Notes under the pieces: generated by a model | What the model saw: the letters and a program-made list of their open reading frames with translations, nothing else | Databases searched by the model: none | Told to the model about the DNA's origin: nothing | Shown here: piece after piece, positions 1 to 11,880 of the stretch | Numbering within the stretch: position 1 is the first letter of the stretch | Layout: every line of letters starts with the position of its first letter | Position numbers and translations under genes: made by a program | From: Diadema setosum | Taxonomy: Eukaryota; Echinodermata; Echinoidea; Diadematoida; Diadematidae | Assembly: GCA_033980235.1 (NCBI GenBank) | Contig: CM067059.1 | Coordinates: forward strand, 11,842,100-11,906,099 | Direction of reading: 5' to 3' | DNA length: 64,000 nt

Positions 1-927
1 TATTGTTCATGCTAACTTAACAGTTTAATCCTCCACTTTATTATGTGCTTTGAAGCGTTTGCACACGATTTCATTCTGAGCTCGACAGGTGAACTTTGCA
101 ACCGACGAATCGATATCAAATGTCAGGTGCAACACTCTTTTGAAATTTTATTTAGCTCTTCGAATTTGTCCCCAATTTGTCACGTTTTTTCTTGTTCTTT
201 TTTCCAGCCACCCCTCTCTCATCGAGAGGGAGAGAATGTGAAGCAACTTGTATCAGCTGCTGCTTTACAAAAGGAGGTCAAATATTTGGATGATTGACGG
301 GGAAAATTACAAGGCGAGAAAAGTTGACTCGCTCCACTGAGATCCATTCGCCACTTTTCGCTTAAGCCCATCAGCGAAAATAAAGGCGTGGGACTTCTGT
401 CAACGGGGCACAAGGGGCCTGAAGAATTTTTGCCGAGGTATGATAGGGAGAGATCGATTCTGTTTTGTGAGGGACCGCCAGAGAATTTGTGGTGAAACTT
501 TGATTGTTTTTTTTTCCTTCCCACTCTTGTGAAAAAAGAACTCAAAACAGTAAAGACACCAAAATATGCAAGACAGATTTAGACATGAAAATTTGATTAA
601 CGCTGGATATTTATACTGTTATGTAAATAGTGTCAAAATTGATATGTTTCACTATAGAGGTATATGTCAATGTGATTATTTATAGTATAAGAAACCACAA
701 AAGCTAAATAAAATGGTCTAATATAGGCATAAAAATAATTACTTAAGAATATCCCGCCTTTACTCTAACTCATGTTAAACTAATTTCAAAGATGTATGAT
801 TTGTCCCACATTAATTATAGAACAATAATAACATTGGCAGGATATAGCGGGCAACCAGCATATTTTGAAGTTTAGATGCGGCAAGGCGTGAGTGAGCCTA
901 GGCATTCAAAAATATACTGATTGATTT

Positions 928-929
<2 letters not shown>
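1..929. other. Non-coding stretch, no gene seen
   Basis: AT-rich sequence with short accidental open frames only. None has a recognisable domain or splice-flanked structure. Nothing else stands out before the AC microsatellite. Confidence 0.5.

Positions 930-1001
<72 letters not shown>
930..1001. repeat. (AC)n microsatellite
   Basis: About 70 bp of AC dinucleotides with one GA interruption near 971. The apparent Cys/Val-rich frame on the minus strand is only its translation. Confidence 0.95.
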
Positions 1002-1003
<2 letters not shown>

Positions 1004-1494
1004 ATGTTTTTCAAATCATTCTGAGACTTTGGACATTCGAAATTTTGACTTGTAAACACATAAAAGAAGGAGAAGTATATTTTACTTTCCCTCAAAATCA
1101 TTTTAATTTGTAGCTCTTTCTTATTCAGTGCCTGCGAATTCATGAAGGCTACATGCATGGTGACGGACCAGAAACATATTCCCACACAGGAAATACACAT
1201 CATCTTTACTGCGCATGTCATTTTTTTTTTCGAGTAAGTGCTACGTTATTGTATACAATGAATGAGTGAACATATAAAAAACAGACATAATTATGAGGAC
1301 AATGAATTAGACAAAATTGAAAGGAGCAAGAAGGGGACGAAGGGAGAAGAAAAACGGAAGAAGGGTAGACAAATGGGAAATCAAGCCGGCAAAAAAAAAA
1401 GACAGACAGAAAAGGGAATAATAAAAATACAGCTACAAAATTGACGTTTATTGATATTGAACGGGAAGGGGATAAACGAAAATGATGAATTAAT

Positions 1495-1621
1495 CAGGGT
1501 CGGATCCAGGAATTCCGTAAATTCCTTTACAAAAAAATAAAGGGGTAGCGCACGCACTCCTCCACCATTTTTTCTTTTAGATTTCTTTTGTTTTAACAAA
1601 AAAATAAAGGATCCGCCACTG
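1495..1621. mobile_element. Short inverted-repeat element (hAT-like MITE)
   Basis: The ends are imperfect inverted repeats: CAGGGTCGGATCCAGGAATT at the left, and CAGTGGCGGATCC on the opposite strand at the right. The flanks share TTAAT, but not as an exact duplication. The interior repeats CAAAAAAATAAAGG twice. Related ends occur at 25053-25212 and, more distantly, at 11643-11880. Ends starting CAG(G/T)G recall hAT transposons; that assignment is inference. No transposase is encoded. Confidence 0.6.
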
Positions 1622-3589
1622 GTTAATAAGAGAAGAAAAACTGACGAGAAATACACTGCGATAAGAAAATTAAATAGGGAGAGATGGGAAGAAAGAATGA
1701 ACAAGGTGGAGACAAGAAGAGCAACGTGACAGAGAACGACCAGGAGGAGAAAGGCGAACGACACAGACAAAAGGTATGGCTATGCTCAAAGGAAGAATGG
1801 GAGAAATTTGGAGAATAAGATTCCGAGAAAGAAGATGTAATTTGTACAATGCTTACTGTCCTCTCTTCTTCATGATATACGAAAAGCCCAGATGCTTTAC
1901 ATTATTGAAGAGCGAAGATGAAACTTTCATTATTGGGTAGTCGAGAAGATACTTATCCGTAGGACCTGGAAGTTTATCCGAAGGAATTCTCTGTCTTCTA
2001 ATTTAGAGACCCAGGCTAGAAGAGGGGAGGGAGGAGGGGAAAAAGAGAAAATGAAACGGCATCGAAATCGGATGTATTCGCGATGGGGATCTATTGACGC
2101 GCCGTGAAAGATTGTATGCTCATCTGCCTTCTCCCGCCTCCTTCAGAGCTGGAGTAATGGAAGCTGCAATATTTGGGATAGTTGGGCATAACGATATAAT
2201 GAGCGTGGATTACTCGGGGAAAGCGAAAAGGAGAGATTGGCGTGGAAGTGGGAGAGGAGGAGGAGCGGAGACGGGCTGATCGTGTTTCGGAATGACGGCA
2301 GGTCATCCGGAGGGAAAGTCGCGGTAGGATCGATCTATGGGAGATCCCATTTGGCCGGAACGGCGTGCTCGACATGATAGAATGAAGAAACATGCATTCC
2401 TCCCATTTTAGAACCATCAATATCTTAAAGTGCCTCGTTACCCTTGGACAAACGCAACAGTAATTTCACCTTGGACCTTTATAAAGCCCCATGATACCAC
2501 CCTCTTCAGTCAAAAATACATTCCATAGAGCCTTGGTAACCGGAAGAGAGCACAATCTATTCCAGACCCGTCAATCAAAATTTAGATGACGACGACTGTT
2601 AAAGTTGGCGTATCACTTAATTCGAAATGACGTAGCGATCCACCTCGAATACCAGTCATTGCGACACATTATCTTTTATACCACATTGATATTACACCAA
2701 AATAAACACACACGCGAATATATAGAAAACGTGCAACCCATAGCAACAAGCACTCTCAGTCCGTAAGCAAGTGACTGACAATGCTCGTATTAGATCAGCA
2801 GTCACGAGAAAATTAAAATGGTGATACGTGCCATTTTTCATCGTCAAGTCTCATCTTCACAGGAAGACCTGCGCTTTGGATAGCAACGACGTCATTTTGC
2901 ACGTCTTTTGCGTCTCTTTTCATCTGTTTGCAAGTGTGATGACAAAAGCGTTGATATCACAATGTGATTCCGAAAGATCAAAGTATAACTTAGAAGTTGG
3001 GCAATTAGGCGGTAACTCCCCAGATCTGTGTAAACTTCATACTATATCGGTGTATAAATACTTCCAACTTGATTTCCCAGTCAAATGGTTTAAAATCCTC
3101 AGTGCTCTTTTCCGATTTTAGACACCGACTCCAACAACATCTGTCAACATAAAAATCATGAATAAAGAGACGTTCTCTTTTGTTCTTGGTCATTTTAGAA
3201 TAGTAAGCCACCGTAAAACGATTAACTTTAAATTCCCCGGAGTCAGATCGTGACCTCACTTAAAGGGCAGTGGCGTTGACCATTAATTTTGTCCCCCTGG
3301 ATGCCAGCGTTACTAAGCGCAGTGTACTTGTCGGTCAAGTTTCACCCTTCATTGGTCGGTCTGTCTGTCTGTCTGTCTGTCTTGTCGTAAAGTTTCTGTC
3401 TTCCCCTACCCCCTCTCTGTCCCCCCTCCCCCCTATCTCTCTTTACTTTATATACCTCTTCTATCTCTGTCTCTCTCTCTTGCTCCCAACGTCGCGGTCG
3501 CTATCATCACTACTTGGCTCTTTCATTAGTTTTCATCCCCACACTCCTATCACGCTTCTGCTCCGCTTGACTATCGTATAATGCGCCGG
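1622..3589. other. Non-coding stretch with purine- and pyrimidine-rich patches
   Basis: Purine-rich sequence occupies 1640-1820 and 2020-2060. A moderately GC-rich patch lies at 2090-2400. A run of (TGTC)n followed by pyrimidine-rich DNA occupies about 3355-3500. Frames across these patches are compositional and show no domain. Confidence 0.45.
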
Positions 3590-3830
3590 AGGAGAAAAGG
3601 CCTGGGATTTAGCGAGGAATTAGAAGTATCTTGCTGTCCCCGGGCCGTATTGTCATCACTAATTTCGCGGCGGTTTTAAGTTGCGCTACGGTCTCGGCAG
3701 ATGACGGCGGGTCGGTGGCGGCCAGATCGCTGGATGCTGGAGAGGGCGGGGGCGCGATCCGTGATTATGATATACGCGATGGAACACGCAAGTTCACAAT
3801 GCTCCGCGGGAGTTTATGACGCGTTTTGGA
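3590..3830. other. GC-rich islet, candidate regulatory element
   Basis: About 240 bp is markedly richer in G+C and CpG than its surroundings, with clusters such as TTCGCGGCGG and GGCGGGGGCGCG. No convincing exon is seen: the open frame of about 60 codons lacks a recognisable domain. Islets like this in AT-rich animal DNA are often exons, promoters or enhancers. Regulatory function here is inference. Confidence 0.3.
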
Positions 3831-4608
3831 CGTATGAGTGTGGTATCGGGTGAGGTAAAGTGTGGGGCTGGGTCACACTGCTCATGAGAGAGGGCGATGT
3901 GGAGTTGAATTATAAAAGAACAAACCAAGTCGTCACTGTATAAGTACATACAGAAAGTTTTAAGAACTGAAAGAAACGATATTGGAATGTATTGCATCAT
4001 CTTTAACAATGCCTTAGAATTTGATATCTATTTCTGAGGAAGATATGAAATTCTCTTAAATGTGGTAAAGGACGTTTCAAATAGATGATAACTACTGTAT
4101 ATTGACTCTTTGCGGATGAACAAATTAATCTTTGACCCATTGTTCCATTCAAGAGGTAAAACTATCATTTGGCACATCGCAAAAGACATTGCATGACAGC
4201 GAATTGTCCCATCCCAACCTCTCAGCCATTAAGCTGGGTGATAACTTCAGCAAATCAAGATTTGTATACTATGTGGAAAAATAGTCACTTGGTATCAAGT
4301 CCGTCATTTTGACTGATATGATAACAGACCCAGTGTTTCTGGTACATCAAATTTAGAAACTATGGAACACAAACACAATTTTCTAGAGCACGTAAATAGG
4401 AAAGTACGTATAGATGAGGAATGAAGTGTCGAAAATTTCATGTTCACGGTGTAAGCCAGCACATTGGCAAATTACAAACATAAATAAAAAGAATAATTCG
4501 AGGAAGGTTACTCTCATAACTACATGCAGTAATTTGCATTTCTTCATATCTCCTCTAATGCACATTCCTCTTTTAACGTAAACGAAGATACAATAATGAT
4601 GGAAAAAT
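3831..4608. other. Non-coding stretch, nothing recognised
   Basis: AT-rich, with no domain-bearing frame, RNA gene or repeat that I can support. Confidence 0.45.
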
Positions 4609-4751
4609 GCTTTAATGATGATGATGATGATAACAATAATAATGATAATTATGATTACAATGATAATGACAATAATTATAACAATAATATCAACAATAGC
4701 AACAATAATGATAACAGCAACAATAAAAATAATGGTAATAATAACAACAAC

Positions 4752-4796
<45 letters not shown>

Positions 4797-4798
4797 CA
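4609..4798. repeat. GAT/AAT/AAC trinucleotide repeat tract
   Basis: Degenerate GAT, AAT and AAC triplets end in a nearly pure (AAT)n run at about 4750-4793. Frames through it translate as poly-Asn or poly-Ile on the plus strand, and as poly-Ile or poly-Tyr on the minus strand. These are artefacts of the repeat. Confidence 0.95.
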
Positions 4799-4884
4799 CA
4801 AAACTGGACGTTTTCCTCATATTGCATGCTTTCTGTCATTCTTCCTATGTACGCCTCAGACCTATCTGACAGTATAACACGAAA

Positions 4885-5165
4885 GGGGGGGGGGGGGGTA
4901 CGCGTCAACACCTGCAACGGCACTGCAACTCCACCCCAGCCCCTTTGCCGTAAACCGCCTCCGTGGTCGCGGCGCTTTTCGACGAGGCGAGCAGCACGAC
5001 TTCGCGGGGGAAAGTGTTGCATGACCCTCTAGGCATGTTTTGACAGGAGAAGATCACTGCGGCTCCGGAATGTTTTAGGGGCTTTCTAGCCTCCACAACA
5101 AATAACTTCTCTCCTTTAATAGGCCCTGAACTACCAGCCTTTGCCATTCTCATCCTTAGCAAAAG
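4885..5165. other. Poly-G run and GC-rich islet
   Basis: A 14-nt G run at 4885-4898 is followed by CpG-rich sequence (about 4900-5030) and then ordinary sequence. A minus-strand frame starting near 5162 stays open for about 85 codons through the islet. It matches no family I recognise and looks incidental. Confidence 0.3.
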
Positions 5166-5218
5166 ACTAAAGGTTCAGTTTGTGAACTCAGTGAACTTAC
5201 AGCGTTGTACTATCACCA

Positions 5219-5496
5219 TCGTCATCAACATCATCATCATCACCACCACCACCACCACCATAATCGTCATCATTATCATTCTCCTTGTCGCCATTTTCAT
5301 CATCACCGCCATCATCCTCAGCGCCATCAAAAACATCATAATTATTTATTATTTATCATTATAATCAGCAATATCATCCTAATTATCGCCCTCAACTTCA
5401 TCATTACTACCACCATCAACCGTGAGCACCATCATCATCATTATCATTGTCAGTCACCAGCATACCTCATCACTACCACACTAACCACACCAACGA

Positions 5497-5528
<32 letters not shown>

Positions 5529-5625
5529 CCATCAACAACATCTTCATCATCATCACTCTTGTCACCATCTTCATTGATCATCATCACCATCAACAACATT
5601 GCCAACATCATTGTCATCATCGTAG
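5219..5625. repeat. ATC/ACC trinucleotide repeat field
   Basis: About 400 bp of degenerate CAT/ATC and CAC/ACC triplets, including pure (ATC)n near 5498-5527. It translates as poly-His, poly-Ser or poly-Ile depending on frame, so the long open frame spanning 5205-5999 should not be read as a protein. Confidence 0.92.
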
Positions 5626-5778
5626 ATGCTCATGTTTCCTGGTATGTGAGAACGCCCACATTGTGTTGTTATCATGCGGGGTCCGGAGGGAGATTGGATG
5701 GGATGGAAATGAATAGGGTTGAGGAGTATTGTCAATCTTCCCCCTCTCACCCCTCCTCCAGACTGGGCGTTTGTCGGC

Positions 5779-6036
5779 ATTATTTATTTATTTATTTATT
5801 TATTTATTCATTTATTTATTTATTTATTTATCTATTTATTTATTTATTTATGCATTTGTTTATTTATTTATTTATTTATTTATTCATGTACGTATGTATT
5901 TATTTATCTATTTATCTATTTATTTATGTATTTATGTATTTATATATTTATTTATTTATTTATTTATCTATCTATCTATCTATCTATTTAATTAATTAAT
6001 TTATCTATTTATTTATTTATTTATCTATTTACTTCT

Positions 6037-6071
<35 letters not shown>

Positions 6072-6110
6072 TTCATTCATTTACTTATTTATTCATTTAT
6101 TTATTTATTT
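5779..6110. repeat. (TTTA)n tetranucleotide microsatellite
   Basis: About 330 bp of TTTA/TTTC/TCTA tetranucleotides with point-mutation interruptions. Every frame stays partly open, giving Ile-Tyr-Leu-Phe periodic products that are not real proteins. Confidence 0.97.
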
Positions 6111-6689
6111 TGTGATGCGGGGTGCAAGGAAATTCAAGGGGCGTGGTTTTTGCTGTCAAATTCTTACTGATTTTGTTACCGTAGCCTCATTTTGCCTTTG
6201 TCATCTTGGCATTAAAAAAAAAAGGCTCTACAGAAAGACTGAAACTAGTCGTCAGGACTGGTGATGGCGTGGTTCGAATGGCAGCAAGAGACAATGTAAT
6301 GGTAAAGAAATGTCATCGTGCAAAAACGACCAGTTTCCTTCTCTCTGAATTAAACGCCTTATAATATATCCATGTGCATTCTAATGATAACGCGTTCTAA
6401 GATGACCAAGTACTCTTTTTGTTTCAATTCAAGATCATAAATCAAGAAATATACCACAGATTTACGTAATTAGTACAATGAATGTGTTGATCTTTTTGAG
6501 ATGAAAGATATCAAAATCAATGCATGGATACTGATATTCCCCTAATCATTTACATCATAATAAATCTATTTGACTGCAAACCAGCGCTTCATCGCATGCA
6601 CTAGGGATGGACAAGATCTTTTAATTTATAAGAATTCACTTAGTCCAATCGATTATTTTTTTCTCTCTTTTTGCCGGCAAGAAATCTGA
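6111..6689. other. Non-coding stretch, nothing recognised
   Basis: AT-rich with no supported gene or repeat. Confidence 0.45.
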
Positions 6690-6842
6690 AATCGTCATGA
6701 GAGCACGTACGGCTGCAACCCGCTGGGTCTCTCTCAAGACCGCAAAGGCACATCAGGGGCCGGCTATCGACTCACGCGGCGTGCCGACTCGACGGCACGC
6801 GCGGACTGATGACCGGCGTGTGACGGTAGGGGACCGTCATAC
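6690..6842. other. GC-rich islet with two perfect hairpins
   Basis: About 150 bp of CpG-rich DNA. GCGTGCCG (6779-6786) pairs with CGGCACGC (6793-6800) around a 6-nt loop. TGACGGT (6821-6827) pairs with ACCGTCA (6833-6839). No U-run or RNA-family signature follows, so the role is unknown. The islet may be a regulatory element. Confidence 0.4.
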
Positions 6843-9404
6843 AACAAAGATCATTTAAGTCTTGAACAGCGTGATTGACGTACTTTCGCTTCATTCCATC
6901 GCTGGTTCAACGCAGATTGAAGGAGTTATAATCCCTCATGTCAAACCAAGGAAGTATATAAGTTCTTTATACCCACTTGGTCAAAGTAATCTTCAGTGCA
7001 TGCCGTCAACGTCTCGGCAAGTTACGAAAGACTTTCTTGTTAAGTCTCGTTAATTCTTTAACAGTCTTAACAGTTTTACTCTACAGTTTAACGTTCATTT
7101 CCTATTGACACTTTCCCCAATTTCTGTCTGTTGTTGTTTGTTGTATTTACATAGTTTTGAATAATCTATGTGCATTTTAATGTATTACATCGTCTTATTA
7201 CAGATAGATATAGTGCCATGGGGTATTGATCCATTTACGTGTCATCTATGTTGTTAAGAACATAGTAACAGGGATCCATTGCTGTTGTTGCTGGTACTAG
7301 AAGCGAACCAATATTCCTTTCTCGTATTTTTGCATACTCACCTATAAATCTATCATCGCGGCTGGCGAACCTCTTTCTTTTTCTCATTATTCTTCGACTG
7401 ACAATAGATGAGCACATCTGTAAAGAAAAGTGTTTTTCTCTGTTTTAGTATGAAGCGTCGTTTCTTCATTCTGCATTCATCTGCATTCATCCCGAGTTAT
7501 TTTCTGCTTTTCTTGTTTATCTTGTTTTCTTGACAGGTATGCTCAAGTTATTAAGAACAGGCCCATTAAAGATAACAACCACTAATACCATTGTTCCTTC
7601 GATGACTCCTTGAGAATGTGTTTGTGATACGTGCACTCAACAGAAGCAGTTACGAGATTCTTTAGCGATTGTTATCATTCTTAAAAAACGGCAAGGATGC
7701 CACCATTGTTTCGTATACGAGTGATCAGGTCTTTGCATGTATCGTATGTCCGATCCCCCCCCCCCAAAAAAAAAAAAAATACAACGGGACCCTCCGCAAT
7801 GTTATCTTTAAAAATAATGAATCAATCTAAATACCAATTCAAGTTATGAAACTATAACTTATTGCCCACATCTTACAGAAAACCCCATTCGATTTGCTTC
7901 AGTGGTCAAAGAGAAATGAGGAATTTTGTAGAGGATGTCAGGAATCTCTTCCCTCCAAGTTCTGTCTATTGTATTCACACACAAGAGCTTCGAGGTGCTA
8001 AAATTGAAAGAATCAGACTCATGACATGCTTTACAACAATCTACATTTCTCTGTGACCGCTTTATTATAACCAAATTGAATGGGGTTATCTGCAAAATAG
8101 AGCTAAAATGTTATATTTTAGGACCCTGAAGTAGCATTTAGACAGGTCAAGCATATTGGGTGTTATCAATTCGAAAAACGAAGAAATGTGAATCTGTTCT
8201 GGCAATTAAAGAACATAAAATGTGGACATAATAACGAACGATGACATGAGGAAAACATATCAATAATCCAATGATGTATCCTTTGTGCATATCAAAGAAC
8301 ATAAAGAGATGGTGCTGATGTCAAGAAAATTCTAAGCTGGACCTTAACATCTTAAACTTAAACTAACTTACATCTTTGTATAGTTACCACTACGGCAACA
8401 AGCATCAAAGGTGCAGTGCTTTTCACGTTAATCATGTTAATGAATAAAGACTAGTGGGATGATTTAAACATTCTCTGGTTATGCTTAAAGATCATACACG
8501 GAATCACGTAAAATTCTTAACTCATAAGTCTATCACAAAGCATGCAAAAGAAGATACACTATGGACATGATGAAAGGAGGGGGGTTAATATCGTATGCAG
8601 ACAGAAAATTAACTCTTCGGTGTGATAGGTGGTATAGAGACTGGGTGCGTTCCATATGGTGTTATAGTGGTGGTGGTGGTGTTAGGTGGGGTGGGATGCA
8701 GAGAAATCGAAGAAGCGTTTCTGCCCGAAATTGACAAATGAGGCCCAATTATTGGCAGAAGTAACGAGCTAGTACACCACCTCACGTTGTCAAGAGAGTC
8801 ATCATTAGTCAAGTCAGGCCGTGCACGCCCTTGACAGTCTACTGACACAGGGGCTGAAAACGCCCCCACATCCAACATCAGTTAAGAATCCCTGTAACAT
8901 CTTGCAGAAGGGACAAATATGGGCCCCATTAAAACGCAACGATTTCGGATCTACGTTTACCACCTTAAAATCCTACAAACCGTTACGATCCATTTGAGAC
9001 GATATCCGCAGAGGACATTATATCGAATACCCGTCGAAATGATATTTTGTTTGTTACATTTTATTTGACTGTTACGGTCTTCTATCTTTTGTTTGACTGC
9101 CTTACGTTATGTCCAATGTGTCTGATGATACTAATGACCAAGTATCCAATTTCGAGCGGTAAAAGTGATTTGAAAAATATGCTTTTCAAAACATAAACCC
9201 ACTGTGATGTCAAGAGCATAATTAAACACATACTCGCTGCGCCAGTGGAAGCTAACCAGCATGAGTGGTTATAGGCAAACCGGGCGGAAGAGCATTATAT
9301 ATAAGGCGATAAACAGTATAGTGTTATAATCGATGAGGATCTGGATCCTAAAATAAGAGGAATCACCTACCTGACGTGTTTATCTTTGAATAAAGCTAAA
9401 CCAT
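6843..9404. other. Non-coding stretch, no gene seen
   Basis: 2.5 kb of AT-rich DNA with a C-run/A-run at about 7756-7780 and a GGT repeat near 8666-8680. The scattered short frames have no domain or clear splice context. Confidence 0.45.
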
Positions 9405-9720
9405 ATTATTCAGTTTGGTTATACAGTTCGTTATTCCTTGTTTCATTTTCGGATTAACAAACTTTCGGAAAAACAAACTTTGTTTCATTTTCTGATTAAC
9501 GAACCTTTGGAATAAGGACCCTTATTTCATTTTTGGCCTAACGAACTTTCAAATATTTTCCAAATACCGGCACATAATTTACGAATCCTACTTAATTTTC
9601 AAATTAACGAACATCTATAAGTAGCTACGGAATATGTCTGTTTCGGTATCATGAACCTTCGGAATAAACGAATTTTACTTCGTTTTTATATCAATGAACC
9701 TTCGGGGCAACGAACATCTG
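9405..9720. repeat. Degenerate TTCGGAATAACGAAC-type repeat
   Basis: The motif ATTAACGAACCTTTGGAATAA and variants (AACGAAC, CTTTCGGA, TTCATTTT) recurs about every 40-60 bp. A related array lies at 22745-22930. This is an interspersed, degenerate tandem family with no coding content. Confidence 0.7.
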
Positions 9721-9940
9721 CTCAGGTGTATAAGTGGAATGTACCTGACGGTATGAGGTAATGAAAATGACCAGGCCCTCTGAGAGGAGGGCGCTGAAAG
9801 TGAAGTGGATACCCTGATTGGATAGAATCAATGATGCCATTGAAATCCCTGTCCCCTATGTGTAAAAAGACAGTAGTGGAATTAAACACGATTGGATCTA
9901 TCATCGGGTGCTTCCAATTTTTCATCTAGGCCTGCTCTTT

Positions 9941-9980
9941 CTCCCCCCCCCCCCCCCTAAAAAAAAAAAAAAAAAAAAAA
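9941..9980. repeat. Adjacent poly-C and poly-A runs
   Basis: A run of about 15 C is followed by about 22 A, a simple homopolymer junction that may vary in length. Confidence 0.9.
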
Positions 9981-10118
9981 CGATAACAATTTCTGATGTC
10001 TCACGTACAAGCCACGCCAGAACCACGATGTTGCAATTGCGTTCATTAGTTGAGTCATAATAAAGATGACAGGAAGGGTACACCTCTTTCTGTATGAAAT
10101 GACATGGCTTAGTATCTC

Positions 10119-10240
10119 TTAACCCGTTGAAGACTAGTCTCGGACAGACCTAGACCTAGAGCCGGGCAGACCTAGACCTAGACCCGTTCAGATGTCTATG
10201 GGAAATGCGTGTTATAGCAATATCAGCTCGTCCTCAACGA
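10119..10240. mobile_element. Small inverted-repeat element
   Basis: The left end (TTAACCCGTTGAAGACTAGT) and the right end read on the opposite strand (TCGTTGAGGACGAGCTGA) are imperfect inverted repeats. Inside, a 22-bp unit beginning CGGACAGACCTAGACC is tandemly duplicated at 10141-10162 and 10163-10184. It is consistent with a MITE relic and encodes nothing. Confidence 0.45.
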
Positions 10241-10615
10241 TTGACATTCACCATACATATTATTATTAAAGCGAAATATTGGGTGAGAAGAGAATGACTG
10301 GAAAACATATAGACAAGAAGTGAAAAGTTATGCGGCCAGCATAATTATCCTGTTAATGGTTAAATATGTTCATAGACTTTTATTCGATGGAATTGCTGAT
10401 GGGTGCCAAACTAGGGCTGAAAGTAGGCGGATTATAATTCAGGTTAATGACAATGATGATTATCAAAACCGTTAGTTATCTTTGATAAGTCAGACGTATC
10501 GTTTACAGTAAAATATTGCTTATACTCCACTCCTTTGCAACTTTCGTAGAAATTGGCAAAGTGTACGAGAGGACAGACAGGTCACGACCTTTAAGCGATT
10601 GCTTGGCTTCAATAT
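10241..10615. other. Non-coding stretch, nothing recognised
   Basis: AT-rich with no supported feature. Confidence 0.4.
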
Positions 10616-11064
10616 TTAATTGAGCTTTGTGTGAAAATTCACGGCACAATAAGCCTCACCACATGCTCCTCTTTCCATTGTTCGGCAATATAGTTCCCCA
10701 TAATGCGGCGAAGAGGGAGGCACGCACAAAATCGGTCCGCGCGGGGATTTGCCAGCCGGGTTCGTGACGATCAGCACAAATGTTTGACATGTATCCAAGC
10801 TCGTCCACTCCAGGTAAAGATGATGTCCCGATGACGGAGAGGGGATTGTATAGCATTTTCACGTACTCATCTAACAAGCCGTGCCAGCACACTCATTTGG
10901 GCTCGTTACGGGTGGTAAATCACAGCTTGTACGCAATCAAAAGCAGCGACGGGTGCAACAACAATGAGGGAGCATGCACGGCTTCGCGCGAATTCATGTT
11001 TGCCAGATTATGCCAAATTGGATGCGAGAGTCAGCCGTGTCCTAAATGCTGTGAAACAATGTAA
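10616..11064. other. GC-rich islet, candidate regulatory element
   Basis: CpG-rich sequence, highest at about 10690-10770. Frames of 60-94 codons exist on both strands, overlapping one another, and none shows a known domain. Overlap in several frames argues against any one being an exon. A regulatory role is inference. Confidence 0.3.
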
Positions 11065-11642
11065 TACAATGCCTGGCATTTTCTGAAAACAAGATGCCCT
11101 CGGAAAAAAGAAAACAAACAGTTTGATCCAATGAAACGTGCCGTGCTGAATGAAAGATCCAACAAACCCCGTCTCATTAAGACAAAAGAGAAGAAACAAA
11201 ATGGGCGAATAGATTCATGAAAAGCCATCATGTTCACACGGTCTAACTGCTATTGATGGCAGCGTTATAGCTACAACTGTACAAGCTAACTGAAAGTATA
11301 GGATAGCTCATTAAAGTTTCATGTACAAAAATATAAAAGTGTATACATTGTACATACGCATAATCATGAACACATACATCGTGTATAAATATTGTATATC
11401 GGGTATGAATATGTATAGATACAGAAATAAATGCATAAATGAATATAATATATAGTAAAATATTCAATGAGGGTGTATTCAGGACTGAATTGCCAAAATA
11501 TTTACTGAGCAATGCATGACCAATTTTATATCGTTAATCCCCCATGACGTTTAAAAAGTCTTCGTCTGAGTAAGATGTGAAACCAACGAGGTGTTTTGGT
11601 GCAACCGGTCTTCTAATTACCATTTACATTTAGGTGTTACCC
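11065..11642. other. Non-coding stretch, nothing recognised
   Basis: AT-rich with no supported gene. Hydrophobic frames on the minus strand come from T-rich composition. Confidence 0.4.
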
Positions 11643-11880
11643 ATGGGTGTCAAGGGGGGGGGGGGGATGCGTTGGTGCGCCTCCCCCAAGGTTTTTTATT
11701 TTTTATTTTTGTTTTTGTTTTTTTGCTTGTCAGCTGTACAAACCTGGACTGAAGTGGAATCAGAAAGTTGCGCTGAAGGCCTTCTTTTTTTTTTTTTTCG
11801 CTTGTTAGCTGATGAAACTCGGAAGTGGAACCAGAAATATAAACGCACCCCCTTGAAAAAGAAAAAGCTGGTGACGCCCC
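11643..11880. mobile_element. Inverted-repeat element flanked by TGTTACC
   Basis: The left end reads ATGGGTGTCAAGG and the right end on the opposite strand GGGGCGTCACC. Flanks 11635-11641 and 11881-11887 are both TGTTACC, seven of a likely 8-bp target duplication. The interior phrase 'GGAAGTGGAACCAGAAATAT' closely resembles part of the element at 25053-25212. This is a hAT-like non-autonomous element by inference, with no transposase. Confidence 0.6.

Noticed and set aside
4383..4877. Long poly-Ile, poly-Asn and poly-Tyr frames.
   Set aside because: They are translations of the GAT/AAT triplet repeat; every frame of such a repeat stays open.
5205..5999. A 264-codon frame, the second longest uninterrupted one, rich in His, Ser and Ile-Tyr-Leu-Phe periods.
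   Set aside because: It is made of the ATC/ACC and TTTA microsatellites joined by a short spacer. There is no domain.
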